From: Saposhnikovia divaricata
Taxonomy: Eukaryota; Streptophyta; Magnoliopsida; Apiales; Apiaceae
Assembly (NCBI GenBank): GCA_036435485.1
Contig: CM071597.1
Coordinates: 149,665,647-149,729,646, forward strand
Reading direction: 5' to 3'
DNA: 64,000 bases
Below are positions 11,626 through 22,256 of this stretch, piece by piece. The position numbers and the translations under genes are program-made. Position 1 is the first letter of the stretch; each line of letters starts with the position of its first letter. Under the pieces are notes generated by a model that saw only the letters and a program-made list of their open reading frames with translations, searched no databases and had not been told where the DNA came from.

Positions 11626-14346
11626 TCGATATATCAAGGAATATTGACTCCCGGTCTATTTTTGATTAATAAGATGTATACGCCCTTCTATGAGGGTCTT
11701 ACAATAACCGGCTTATAACTGATATATAACTATCTAGCTTATAAGCCAACAATAACATTCAGGGAACAAGTATATCAATTCAACTTGAAAGTAGGCATGC
11801 ATGCAATGGCATATGTATATCAGCAATCATATATATATATTTATTCAATCACAACAACAGCCTAAAAGAAGGGAATTGAAACTTGCCTGGTAGTCGAGTA
11901 TGGTAAGGGGTAGTGGTAGCGGGTCCCGGTTCAGCTTGGTGATCTATAAATAGCCAAGGCATTCGGGATTAATCACTTAACATATTAAAAGTTAAGTTAT
12001 ACTTAATTCGAAACACGTTCTCGAGTTATCTCGTTATACCCCCTTTTTGTGGATTACTTTTATCACTGATCCGACCCGACATTCGTTCGTTAATACGACA
12101 TGTCATTGCACTTATACTTGGGACATACTTAAGTCATATGAGTTCTAAAGTCGATCGTTACGAACCAATACTATACTCCGAGTTTTATCGCCCGTTTTCT
12201 AAGTGTTTTACCGAAGTTATAAAAGAGTCGTCTTTTACGGGTTCGTTCGCGTTTAACCTCGACTCGAACATTTTTAATAAATCGAAAAATGATCCTTTTG
12301 ACATACGGTTTTCTTTCACACCTTCCTTTTTACCTCTAGTATTTATTTTCCAAGATTCGCCATGACTTTACATATTTTACGAGGGTTCAAATTCAGTTAC
12401 GAATTCTCGGTTACGGTTTCGAAATACTTTTAGTAAACCGACCGTAACTCCTAAACCGTAAGTCCGTTTCACGTGATCTTTATATCAAAACGAAGCTTAT
12501 AACATAAGCTATCCTAAAATGGCAGAAAAGTTTCTGGTCAGTAGGGTCTTGATGTGAAAAATGGCATACAAAACATGATATTGTAAAATCGGGCATTATA
12601 ATGGCTATGTTTACGCGTTTTCCAAAGTTTTTACACTTTATCTCGATCTAACAAAGATCAATCCAACCTCACAAACGCATGATAATCATCGTGACTAGTC
12701 TATCAACAACTCATCTCAACCATCTCATGGATCACAATCCAAACAACATCCATAATCAACTAATAACATAGATCTAAGCATAACATAGCATACTAACACT
12801 AAATCATCCATAAAACTCATAAAATCTCAAAATGGTACCAAGGGTTTTTGGAGCTTGTTACCTTCTTTGGAGAGTGAATAACACTTGGTAAGCCTTGTCT
12901 AGTCCTTAGATTACCTTAACAAAGCTTGGATCATCCAAACAAAACAAGAAATCAAAGTTAGTTTCTTAAAATCACTATTCACCCTAGGCTTGGATGATTT
13001 ATTTGAAAATGGAAAACATGGAGTTTGAAGCAAAGATTTCTAGGGTATCACTTTTATGAATTATAGGACTTACCATAAAAATTTGGAGATCAAACAATGG
13101 TGGAAGCTTGGACTTTGGATTTGGAATTTAGGGAGGAAGTCGAATGGAATGTTTTGGAGGGGGAGAGAGTTGCTTGCTTGTTCTTGATCTTTTCCTTGTA
13201 TTATTGTGTTGCCTTAGATAATATCTTGCTAAAGTAGCTTTATTAAAGTGCCTAGGTCATCCATGATACAATCAAGAGACATGTGTTACATTTTGAATGG
13301 TTTTCATGCTAAGTATTGATTTGATATCTAAGTACTACTTCCATCTCCAAGTATGCTAGTTACTTTAAGTCACTTGGTTGCTAGATATTTATTCTAGTAG
13401 CTTACACAAGACTCTTGCTTCCTCTGCTTGTTTCTGTGTCCGGTTATTGCCCGTTTCGATTGATCGTTCGTAGGAATATTTCACGGATTTCTCATTAGGG
13501 TTTACCGGGAATCCTTTTTTATATCAATACTTTCATTCTCCATCTTTCATTCTAACTTTCCAATTTATATTCCTTAAATCCATTCGTTAAATACTTAAGG
13601 CTATCAGTGTCCAGGGAACTCTCGAAGAAAATAAAAGTGCGGTTTTCAGAATCCGACAGCTTTTACATACACTTATTTTCCCCCTGGATCACTAATACGA
13701 ACTCGGAAATCCGTCCCGAATGCTTCTATATAGTGTCGTCTCATATTATTATATACTCCCACCAAAACACTATTCATTCTATATTCTTTACTTGTTCTCT
13801 TAGGGTGGTACAATTGTCCGTATTCTCTTTCGATCGTTCCTTATCCTTTTTACGGAACTACTGGATTAATCGTTACCGATCTGGATGACATGAGAATATT
13901 CTCCTGCTTGAAAGTGCCATATCTTATTCCCTTAGAAGATAGATTATTCTTACCTATGTTGTTACCCTTTAGCATTCTTCAAGACATAGAAATAATAAAG
14001 TCGAATTCCATTCATTCTTTCCAAATATCAATTATTACATTGTAGCCATAACCACTCCTCAGTGGTTTCCTACCTTCATTCTTAAGTCAAATATAATAAC
14101 ATCCCAAAATATCAAATCCTCAAAGTTAATATCTCAATTCTTGGATTATAATAATATTTAATCCACTGTCCGGTCAAATATTATACCGAAAAAGAATTTG
14201 GAATTTCTGAATTCCGATCGTCTCTGCATTCACTTATTTCCTCCGCGTATTACTAATATGACTTCGAAAAATCCATATCACGTCCCGTACATAGGGTGGC
14301 GTGAAAAGTTTTCCAACTTACAAAATCACTATTCATCCACCAAATT

Positions 14347-14439
14347 ACTATGCACGTACAGGAAACACTATGCACGTACGGGAAACACTATGCACGTACG
14401 GGAAATACTATGCACGTATGGGAAACACTATGCACGTAC
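14347..14439. repeat. 20-bp tandem repeat in B 5' LTR
   Basis: Identical to the 3801-3893 array, with the same unit order and the same variant bases in units 1, 3 and 4. Confidence 0.92.
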
Positions 14440-14704
14440 TCATTTCCCTTCAAGGATCCATTAGCTCCTTCCTGGATGGTAGATTATTCTTATCTAGGTC
14501 CTCAACCATCGAATTACTCTATTTTCTGACAATATACCAATGCATCAGGATCATTGTCCCAAGCAATATCCATTCATTACAATCATTGTTCTTTGAAACC
14601 ACCATTCATTAGAGCTGGTGACCTTGTTGTCGGAATCATTGTTCTTCATTTTATCATTACTTAATAAAAAGTTTTAATTATATCCAAAATTTGGGGTTCT
14701 TACA

Positions 14705-16863
14705 TCTAGAACTACAAAGTCTATAGGAATATAAAATTTTCCAACCCTAACAGGCACATCCTCTAAAATTCCAAGGGGATATTTTATCGAACGGTCTGCC
14801 ATTTGCAAAGTCATCTGTGTACATTTTAATTCTCCCATATTTAGTTTTTGAAAAACAGAGAGAGGCATGACTAATACGCTAGCGCCTAAATCACATAAAG
14901 CTTTATCAATGAACAATGCACCTAAATGACACGGGATTGAAAAACTACCAGGATCTTTAAGCTTAGGTGGAGACTTATTCTGTAAAACAGCACTACACTC
15001 TTCAGTAAAAGCTACTGTCTCCACCTCACCAAAAGACCTCTTCTTAGTGAGAATATCCTTAAGAAACTTTGCATATGATGGAACTTGAGAAATTAAATCA
15101 GTGAAAGGAACTGTTACCTCAAGATTCTTGACAAGTGTCATGAATTTACCAAACTGCTGGTCCACCTTAGTTCTGTTCATCCTGCTAGGGAATGGGAGCT
15201 TTGGCACAAATGGTGGAGGAGTAACTGCAGTCTTCTCTTTGTCCTTTTTCTTGCTTTCCTTAGTTTCACCTTCGTTTGCATCTTCAACGACGTTCTCTAC
15301 CTTGTCTTCCTCAGAATCCTCTTTTTCTTTCTCAGTAGAAACATTGTCAATAGGCATTGGAGGAGCATCATATGTACGACCACTCCTAAGAGCAATGGCA
15401 TTCACATTTTCCTTTGGCTGAGTTGGTTGTGCTGGTAGAGAGCCTTGTTGCCTTGTAGAGGAAGAACTAGCCATTTGAGCAATCTGAGTTTCTAGCATCT
15501 TATTATGTATCTCCATCTGGTTCATCTTTGTTTGCATTTGTAACAATATCTTCATCATATCATCTTGATTATCAGCCTGTGCAGCTTGATTTGCTTGAGG
15601 AGCATAATTCTGAGGAGGCCTTTGGAATCCAGGGGGATTCATAGGTCCTTGCGGAGGCCTATACTGTTGCTGTGGAGGAGGCTGGTACGACTGCTGATAT
15701 TGCTGCTGATTAGGAACATTTGTATTCTGAGCATTATTGTTCCTATATGAGAAATTCGGATGATCTTTCCAACCAGGATTATAAGTGTTGGAGTACGGAT
15801 TGTACTGCTGCCTCTGTTGGAAAACATTTGCTTGCTCCATCTGAAAATGTTGTGAATTTTGAGCATTGTATTGGCAATCGTTACCATAGTGGCCTTGGAT
15901 GCCACAGACTTCACAAACTGGATTATTCATTGGAGCCATTGATGACAGTGCATTGATACTCATAGGTTAAGTAGAGGGCTGAGATGTCTTCAATGAGTGG
16001 ATGTCCTGAGTCAATGCAGCGAGTTGAGATGATAATAAAGAATAGGCATCCACTTCGAGTTTACCCCCTTTCTTGGCTGCTCTCGGATTACTGAAGTGAT
16101 TGGCAGCCAAATTTGAGAGAAAAGCATGTGCATCATCAACTCCTTTGTCTAAAAACACACCACCCGCAGCATTATCAACCATCCCTTTTGTTTCCGGATC
16201 AAGACCATTGTAGAAGCGTTTAAGCAGAAACCACTTCTCAAGACCATGGTGAGGGCATGCACTTTGATAATCCTTAAATCTGTCCCAAGCATCCCGTAGA
16301 GATTCACCATAATCTTGCTTAAAACCCATCATCTTGTCGTTCAAATCGTCGGTTCTGTTAGGAGGGAAGAACTCAGTTAAGAAAGCCTGAGCAATCTTAT
16401 CCCACTCGGTCAAGTCAATATCATTCAACCATTTCTGAGCTTTGTCACGAAGAGAGAAACCGAACAACATGACTTTCAACTGGTCTGGAGTGACTCCCTG
16501 ATGTTTAATTGTAGAACAGAGCTATTGAAACCGTTGCAGATGATTTGTAGGGTCTTCGGAGGCAAGCCCAGCAAATTGATTCTGTTGGATCATAGTGAGC
16601 AAAGCAGGCTTGATCTCGAAATTTGCTGCTTGAATCGCTGGCATAGCAAGGCCAGTAGGTACCCCACTCGGAGAGGGCTGTGAGTAGTTCTTCAAAGATT
16701 TGGGAAGGTCCGCCATCTCAATCTTTCGTTCAGGTATCTCTTGCTGCTTCTTTTTCCTTTGTAGATCTATGTATTGTTGACAAGAAAGTTTAGAATCTGG
16801 ACTAAGAGGAGTTGTATCCTCTTCCGCTTGATCTTCTTTCGTTTGAGACCTGGTCCTGGGCAT
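14705..16863 (-). pseudogene. gag: Athila/Tat-type gypsy gag-protease with two in-frame stops, cut by element B
   Basis: One minus-strand frame runs from an ATG at 16863 (MPRTRSQTKED...) to the element B junction at 14705. It is broken only by a TAG at 16522-16524 and a TAA at 15967-15969. The first part is a polar N-terminus. The second (MLFGFSLRDKAQKWL..., from 16479) is the retrotransposon gag domain. The third (from 15963) has a CCHC zinc knuckle (C17, C20, H25, C30 of that segment), a long Gln/Pro/Asn-rich linker, and an aspartic protease core (KALCDLGASVLVMP, Asp about residue 358) followed by the MADRSIKYPLGILEDVPV segment typical of Athila/Tat elements. The frame is lost exactly where B is inserted, so RT, RNase H and integrase, if present, lie left of the window. 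Both stops could come from CAG/CAA by C-to-T change. Confidence 0.88.
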
Positions 16864-16976
16864 CAACAACTAAACAAGGAAAAGCAGTAAGATCGGTCTC
16901 AGTTGGAACAAGAGTTCCAAAGAGACAATAGAAACAATCTAAAACAATCGAACTAAAATTATAGAAACTAGGCGTC
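16864..16976 (-). other. Leader between PBS and gag of the Athila-like element
   Basis: A 113-bp non-coding leader links the primer binding site to the gag ATG. I see nothing specific in it. Confidence 0.6.
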
Positions 16977-16994
16977 TCCCCGGCAGCGGCGCCA
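16977..16994 (-). other. Primer binding site, tRNA-Asp type
   Basis: On the minus strand this is TGGCGCCGCTGCCGGGGA. It is complementary, with one mismatch, to the 3' end of plant tRNA-Asp, the primer used by Athila-type elements. It starts 8 bp after the LTR end at 17003. Confidence 0.85.
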
Positions 16995-17002
16995 AAAAAA
17001 CT

Positions 17003-17412
17003 TGATGTGTCAAATTATACCTAACCGTAAGCGCACGGTGTCTATTGCTAGTACAAATGGCAAGCGGGTCGAATCCACAAGGAGACAGGTTCTACTAATT
17101 CCTTTTCAGTTATCGTTAATTGTTTCAAGGGTCAGACAAATATTGGAGAATATTAATTAACTAATTAAACAAGATTAACACTAATTAAACAGATGATAAA
17201 CAAATTATTTAAAACCTAGGGCAATCAGGTCCACCATGCTTACACAATTGGCTCTTAAGCTAAAGCCATCAATGTGATCCTATAACTAGAGTATGTTAAT
17301 CTCTTTCAAGCATTAACACTCTCGAAACATTCAACACAATTAACCACTTTTAGTAATTCAATCAATCAGGTAATTAGAGTCAAGTTAATCTCTTCCAAGC
17401 ATTAACGCTCTA
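17003..17412 (-). repeat. Truncated 5' LTR (3' part only) of the Athila-like element
   Basis: On the minus strand this ends TGACACATCA at 17003 and is the reverse complement of about 20541-20950. Homology stops abruptly at 17412 within AGAGCGTTAATG, so roughly 1.2 kb of the LTR start is missing and different sequence follows. Confidence 0.85.
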
Positions 17413-19280
17413 TTTTATAATATATAATTGTTTTTTGGATTTTTTATCATTGAGAACTCATCCCCACACTTAAGCGAGTCAATGTCCTCAATGACTCATT
17501 AACTAAACAAAGAAATCTACAATATATAAAACAGAAGGAAAGAAAAACTCCCCTTTGCAGAAGCATGATCCATGGGATTTTGAGTTATTGTGTTCATGTA
17601 GGATTTCATGCTTTACATATTAGTATTAGTAAATTATGCATTTATGTTCGTGATATCTACGTTGGTTTCATATAGGACATTCTGTTTTTATGTTCGTATA
17701 TCATGTGAGTTCATAATAGTTTGCATTTGCACCCATGCTTGATAGGAATTTTGTGTTGTCGACGCTTTTGATTGAGAAGTGATATGTTTTGTTCTTGTGC
17801 ACACACATACACTAGTAAGTTGAAACTAGTAGACTTATTGAATGTTGTAAGTAATTAGAAGGACATGAATATGTGCAAGATGATTTAGTTTTCAGGCTTT
17901 GAATACAAGTAGGTGCATTAGAGAGATTTTTGCTTGGGATTGAGTATGTTTTTCCACCAAGTGAGATTTTGAGCCATATTGCCTATTTGTTGCAAATTAT
18001 TCGTTTGCTTGAGTGTCCACAGATTGTTTGCATTGCTAGCAGTTGTTTGAGGTCTTTCTTGAAACGCATGACATTATTTGACGATTAAAATGATAAAGGC
18101 ATTAGGATTAACCGCATATTTTCCCATATTACTACACCATGTTTACATGATCAATTAGTTAACCCGTTGAGCTTAATCCTATTTTTTCGGTGACATACAA
18201 CATTACTTGCCTAGACCTTTTTCTTGTATTGGCCTTACATTAATTTGAACCCGCATTGTCAAAGGCTAGTAGAGTGCTTCAGAGAGTCATAAGGTGTGCA
18301 AGAAAGGGTTTATTGTTGGTCATAAGTTTGGGGGAAATATTGAAATTTGGAAATTGGGTTTGGTTGTTGCTTGATAGTCGGCATGTGTAATAAAATCGTG
18401 GGATCATTGTTATTGTCTATATTATTATTGCTTTAGCTCTCGGAAAAAAAAAAGAAAAAAAAAATAGAAAAAAAAAATTATATTATGAGAGCATGTTTGT
18501 GTTTATTGTGATCCTACTTTAGTCGACTAGTCGAGTGTTGTTATAGTAAAAATTATGTGGGGGGGGAAATAGGTGTTGTGTGTGATTCATTATGGTACCT
18601 ACTAGCTTTTGACACTTCACCTGACTTGGCTTACTTGTCATACCTTGTCCCTAGCCCCGTTACAACCCAGTTAAAGACCTTTTGATTATCGTCATTGATG
18701 TATGTTGTGTTAAGAGTTAGATTGATACCAAATGTCAAGCATGTTTATGATTTTGTTGGAATTGAGTGATACACTTACCTTGTTCTTGAGTGAATATTCT
18801 TTTGTGAGTGGTTTGTGAGTGTTTGCTTGTTTTTGCGTATGAGATCCCGAGTTTTGTCTAAAAAATGTGCTCTTGTAGGCTTAGCATGGTTACTAACTTA
18901 TTCTTACATTTGACATGGACTTGTGAGAACTTATGCATGTTCATTGAGTAGACTATGTGAATACTTGCACTTTTGACACCAAGACATTGCGTATTTACTT
19001 TGATTCTTAAGTTGATATGGCATGAGAGGATCTGAAGGTATGGTAGGATATTAGTTGCATTTTTCATATTAGTTGCATTCATGCATTGCATTGCATTAGG
19101 TTAAATGGATTTTGTGGGTACATTCGCTATAGGCCCTCACGAGACCTTACTCGTCCACTGGGGCTGCCTAGGGGTTTAAAGGGCTTGTTGCATATGTCAA
19201 ATGCAACCGTGATCACCTACGGAAGTGGTACTAGTTAGTTAGTTAGTTGTAATTGTTTATGCTTGAGGACAAGCATCGGT
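17413..19280 (+). other. Non-coding 3' region of an Athila/Tat-type element
   Basis: No open frame here resembles a protein. The plus strand looks like the 3' untranslated region of an Athila/Tat element: a purine tract AAGTTTGGGGGAAAT near 18330, an interrupted oligo-A block at 18443-18478, a G8 run near 18562, and then the polypurine tract before the 3' LTR. The first 120 bases (17413-17530) read better on the minus strand, with a PPT-like CTTAAGTGTGGGGATGAG, and may come from a different Tat-like element. The junction at 17412/17413 is therefore a rearrangement breakpoint. Confidence 0.5.
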
Positions 19281-19293
19281 TTAAGTTTGGGGG
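19281..19293 (+). other. Polypurine tract of the plus-oriented Athila-like 3' end
   Basis: The sequence TTAAGTTTGGGGG immediately precedes the LTR start TGTGATAAGTGGG, as in Athila-type elements. Confidence 0.75.
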
Positions 19294-20950
19294 TGTGATA
19301 AGTGGGTTTTATATCCACTTGGAGCCTTCCATATCGGCTTAAATTGATTGTTTTGGACTCAAGTTTGTTGTAGTTTTGATATGTTTTGCTTAGTTGTGCA
19401 GATTTATGAGAATGTTGATTAAGGTTGATGCTTCTGTCGTTTTTGGAGATTTAATTGATTAAAATTCGGATTTTCCGGGAAGGTTACGCAGTTTACACTG
19501 TTTTGGCCATATCTGGAGTTCTAGAAGTCCGTTTTCAGCGATCTTACTGCCCACGCGAAGCTTGGGAGATTTTCTACAACATGGAATAGGTTTTACAAGA
19601 GCAAGTTGTGCGTGGTGGGCGCAGACAGCGCGACAAACAGACTGCTTGGCGCAGGTTGCGCGAGGAAAATCCTGAAAATTACTGTTTTGACCATATCTTG
19701 AGTTCTACAAGTCCGTTTTGGACGATCTTACAGCTCACGCGAAGACAACGGAATTATCTACAATTCAGAAGTGGTCCAATATCAGTATTCCGACGGGATC
19801 AGCCCAGAAACAGGCCAGAAAATCCAGCAGCTTCCAGAAATTCGATTTGAAGTGGGAAACTTCCATAAATCCAATCCTAATCAACATGGAAACACTAGGG
19901 GCGCTAGGAACATTCTAGAGGGCTGTGTTAAGCGTGGAAACTTGCAATTCTTACTTCTATTCAAGCTTGGAAACTTGCCATCTCCTAATCCAACTCTATT
20001 TGTGGTAACTTCCTTGGAATGCAATTCTATTATGGAAAGGACTTGGAGGCTAATACATCTAGTGGCTATATAAACACATCTTGGGACACATTATTAAGAA
20101 GGTAATATTAGATCAGATAATATAGTTTAGAGTAGATTATTATTATTAGTTGGAGATGTAGAGAAACACCATGACTCTTCTTTTGGGTGATAACATTGAA
20201 GTTTGAAGGTTTTGTTCTCTTAATCTTTTCTTTGTTCTTATTAGTTTAATTATATTTTCTTGTTTTACTAGTTGTTTTACTTATTTAATTATTAGCGAGT
20301 AGTTATTTCTAGGGCTTAAAGGGAAGCCATGTTTGCACTAATATTGGCATGATTTTTATAGTGGTTTGATTGGTTATGGTTAATTCTGATTGATATGTTT
20401 TAATCATTAATTTGTGTAATCGGCCGATATCATGGATTAATTATATGCAAATAGGGGTATGGATCGAGAGATTTACTTACTAGAGGCACACATACGATTA
20501 GCAGAATTGAATTTGAGTGCGGAAGCATCATTGGATTTCTGAGAGCGTTAATGCTTGGAAGAGATTAACTTGACTCTAGTTACCTGACTGATTGAATTAC
20601 TAAAAGTGGTTAATTGTGTTGAATGTTTCGACAGTGTTAATGCTTGAAAGAGATTAACATACTCTAGTTATAGGATCACATTGATTGCTTTAGCTTAAGA
20701 GCCAATTGTGTAAGCATGGTGGACCTGATTGCCCTAGGTTTTAAATAATTTGTTTATCATCTGTTGAATTAGTGTTAATCTTGTTTAATTAGTTAATTAA
20801 TATTCTCCAATATTCGTCTGACCCTTGAAACAATTAACGATAACTGAAAAGGAATTAGTAGAACTTGTCTCCTTGTGGATTCGACCCGCTTGCCATTTGT
20901 ACTAGCAATAGACACCGTGCGCTTGCGGTTAGGTATAATTTGACACATCA
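19294..20950 (+). repeat. 3' LTR of an Athila/Tat-type element, plus orientation
   Basis: The LTR starts TGTGATAAGTGGG (TGATAAG at 19296 is the alternative start) and ends TGACACATCA at 20950, directly against SIRE-1 reverse-transcriptase coding sequence. Its last 410 bp are inverted relative to 17003-17412. Short frames between 19608 and 20073 match no family I recognise. Confidence 0.85.
19494..19765. repeat. Imperfect internal duplication in the Athila-like LTR
   Basis: A segment of about 90 bp starting near 19494 (CTGTTTTGGCCATATCTGGA, then AGTCCGTTTT and a CACGCGAAG word) recurs with changes near 19682 (CTGTTTTGACCATATCTTGA). Confidence 0.65.
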
Positions 20951-20951
20951 C

Positions 20952-21358
20952 ATAATTGTGAGGAATAAAGCTAGATTAGTGGCAAAAGGCTACTCTCAAG
21001 AAGAAGGAAAAGATTTTGATGAAACTTTTGCTCCAGTGGCAAGACTTGAGGCAATAAGAATCTTTCTAGCCTATGCAGCACATGCCAATTTCAAAGTCTA
21101 TCAGATGGATGTCAAAAGTGCCTTTCTAAATGGGGAACTGGAAGAAGAGGTCTATGTCCATCAACCTCCTGGCTTTGAGGATCCAGAATTTCCAGAATAT
21201 GTATATCTTCTCATGAAAGCACTTTATGGTTTGAAGCAAGCACCAAGAGCCTGGTATGACACTTTATCTCAATTTCTTTTGGAGAACCACTTCACTAGAG
21301 GTACAGTAGATAAAACCTTATTTCATAGGAATATCAATGGCTCTTCAATACTTGTTCA
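20952..21358 (+). pseudogene. pol: SIRE-1 reverse transcriptase, N-terminal part (split by insertion)
   Basis: The frame reads IIVRNKARLVAKGYSQEEG, then DETFAPVARLEAIR, QMDVKSAFLNGELEEEVYV, PPGFED, ALYGLKQAPRAWY and ends at SSILV. These are the standard blocks of Ty1/copia reverse transcriptase, including the first catalytic Asp in QMDV. At 21359 the inner copia element starts. The missing YVDD block is found at 43805-43816 in the matching frame, so one RT gene was split. The left end is the Athila-like LTR. Confidence 0.93.
21354..21358. other. Target-site duplication, left copy (gttca)
   Basis: The bases gttca immediately precede the TG of the inner copia element and are repeated at 43796-43800 after its terminal CA. 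The duplication falls in SIRE-1 RT codons. Confidence 0.92.
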
Positions 21359-22256
21359 TGTTGGTTTCGATCGCATACACGCAGCGAAAACAGTAAATAA
21401 AAATCGAAACCAAGCCCCGGATCCATGTATAATATATCGATAATATGGTAGATAGAAGCCTCCCACGATTACTGAGCACTCCTCTTCGAAGCCCCCTCTA
21501 CGGTATCCACACGAACACTCCAAGAACGATTCTTGAATGGAAGGGAGGTAATAGCCTCCAATGAAAATATGAGATCTAGTTTTTAGGGTTAGGTTATTTT
21601 CCTTCGGCTGCAGTATAATTTTTTGACGTACAAAAATTATCCCTTCCTTTACTATCATCATGTATATATACGATAGTATAAGGCAAAAAGCCCAAGCCAA
21701 AACCTAGCCCATGTATGATTTATTTAAATAATAAAATCTAATTCTATTATTTAAATAAATAATAATTAAGTCAAACTTAATTATTCAAATCATATCTCAT
21801 ATATCTTTGTATTTTATTATAGCTTAATTAAGTCCCACTTAATTAATATAATAAAATCCAACTTATCATTAATTAATTTAAATTCATATTTAAATTAATT
21901 CTTCCTTTAAAATGTTCTATGTGTGTGACCCTGTAGGTTATTATTTATTTTGGCAATAATTTTATTTTCCAATAAAATTATAAACAATGAGCGGTATCTA
22001 GTAATACATCATTGCTACCCAATTAAATAATAATTAAATCGTGATTCGATAAACCTTTTGTGATTAATGTTCCCGTGTAATATAATCCCTTTAACCAAAT
22101 ATTATAGATTAAACTCGAGGCATGTTTATTGTCATCCTCTTCATAATTTAATTCGGGTTTACTTGATCCATGAGTAGACTATTAATAACAAATCATTATT
22201 TGAGCACGGCCATGCATTTTATAGTCTCACTCAATCAAGAGGCCAATAATATCTCT
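21359..22256 (-). repeat. 3' LTR of inner copia, distal part
   Basis: Aligns with 42270-43209, except that about 47 bp present at 42369-42415 are missing here near 21458. It continues at 35603 after element A. Confidence 0.93.
22252..22256. other. Target-site duplication of element A, left copy (tctct)
   Basis: The bases tctct before the TG of element A recur at 35598-35602. The unoccupied site can be read directly in the other LTR of the inner copia near 43210. Confidence 0.93.

Larger units (their letters stand above)
1..14704 (-). mobile_element. Element B: Tekay-like Ty3/gypsy LTR retrotransposon, decayed interior, cut by left window edge
   Basis: Two nearly identical direct repeats (1-4158 and 10546-14704) are the ends of one minus-strand element. 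Reading leftward from 14704 it has a 5' LTR starting TGTAAGAACCCC and ending TGTTACA at 9610, an initiator-Met PBS, a 5.45-kb interior, a polypurine tract and a 3' LTR running off the window. The implied full length is about 15.6 kb. By eye I count about six mismatches and a 1-bp indel between the LTR copies over 4.2 kb, so the insertion is very recent. The interior keeps only traces of gypsy pol. It is inserted in the gag/protease region of an Athila/Tat-type element; the right flank is tctag (14705-14709), and the matching left flank lies outside the window. Element C (55456 onward) is the same family. Clade assignment as Tekay rests on the large LTR, the PBS and resemblance to element A, which has a chromodomain. 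Confidence 0.88.
9610..14704 (-). repeat. 5' LTR of element B (complete, 5095 bp)
   Basis: Boundaries are set by the TGTAAG start at 14704 and the TGTTACA end at 9610 (minus strand), and by identity with 1-4158. The LTR is very long for the group. It holds the AT-rich hairpin block (10950-11625) and the 20-bp tandem repeat (14347-14439). I see no credible protein-coding frame in it. Confidence 0.92.

Noticed and set aside
19608..20073. Overlapping frames of 66-100 codons in the Athila-like LTR
   Set aside because: They lie in an LTR, overlap in different frames, and show no protein-family motif.
20865..20951. N-terminal extension of the SIRE RT frame starting MSPCGFDPLA
   Set aside because: These codons lie in the Athila-like LTR. 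SIRE coding sequence begins at 20951-20952.
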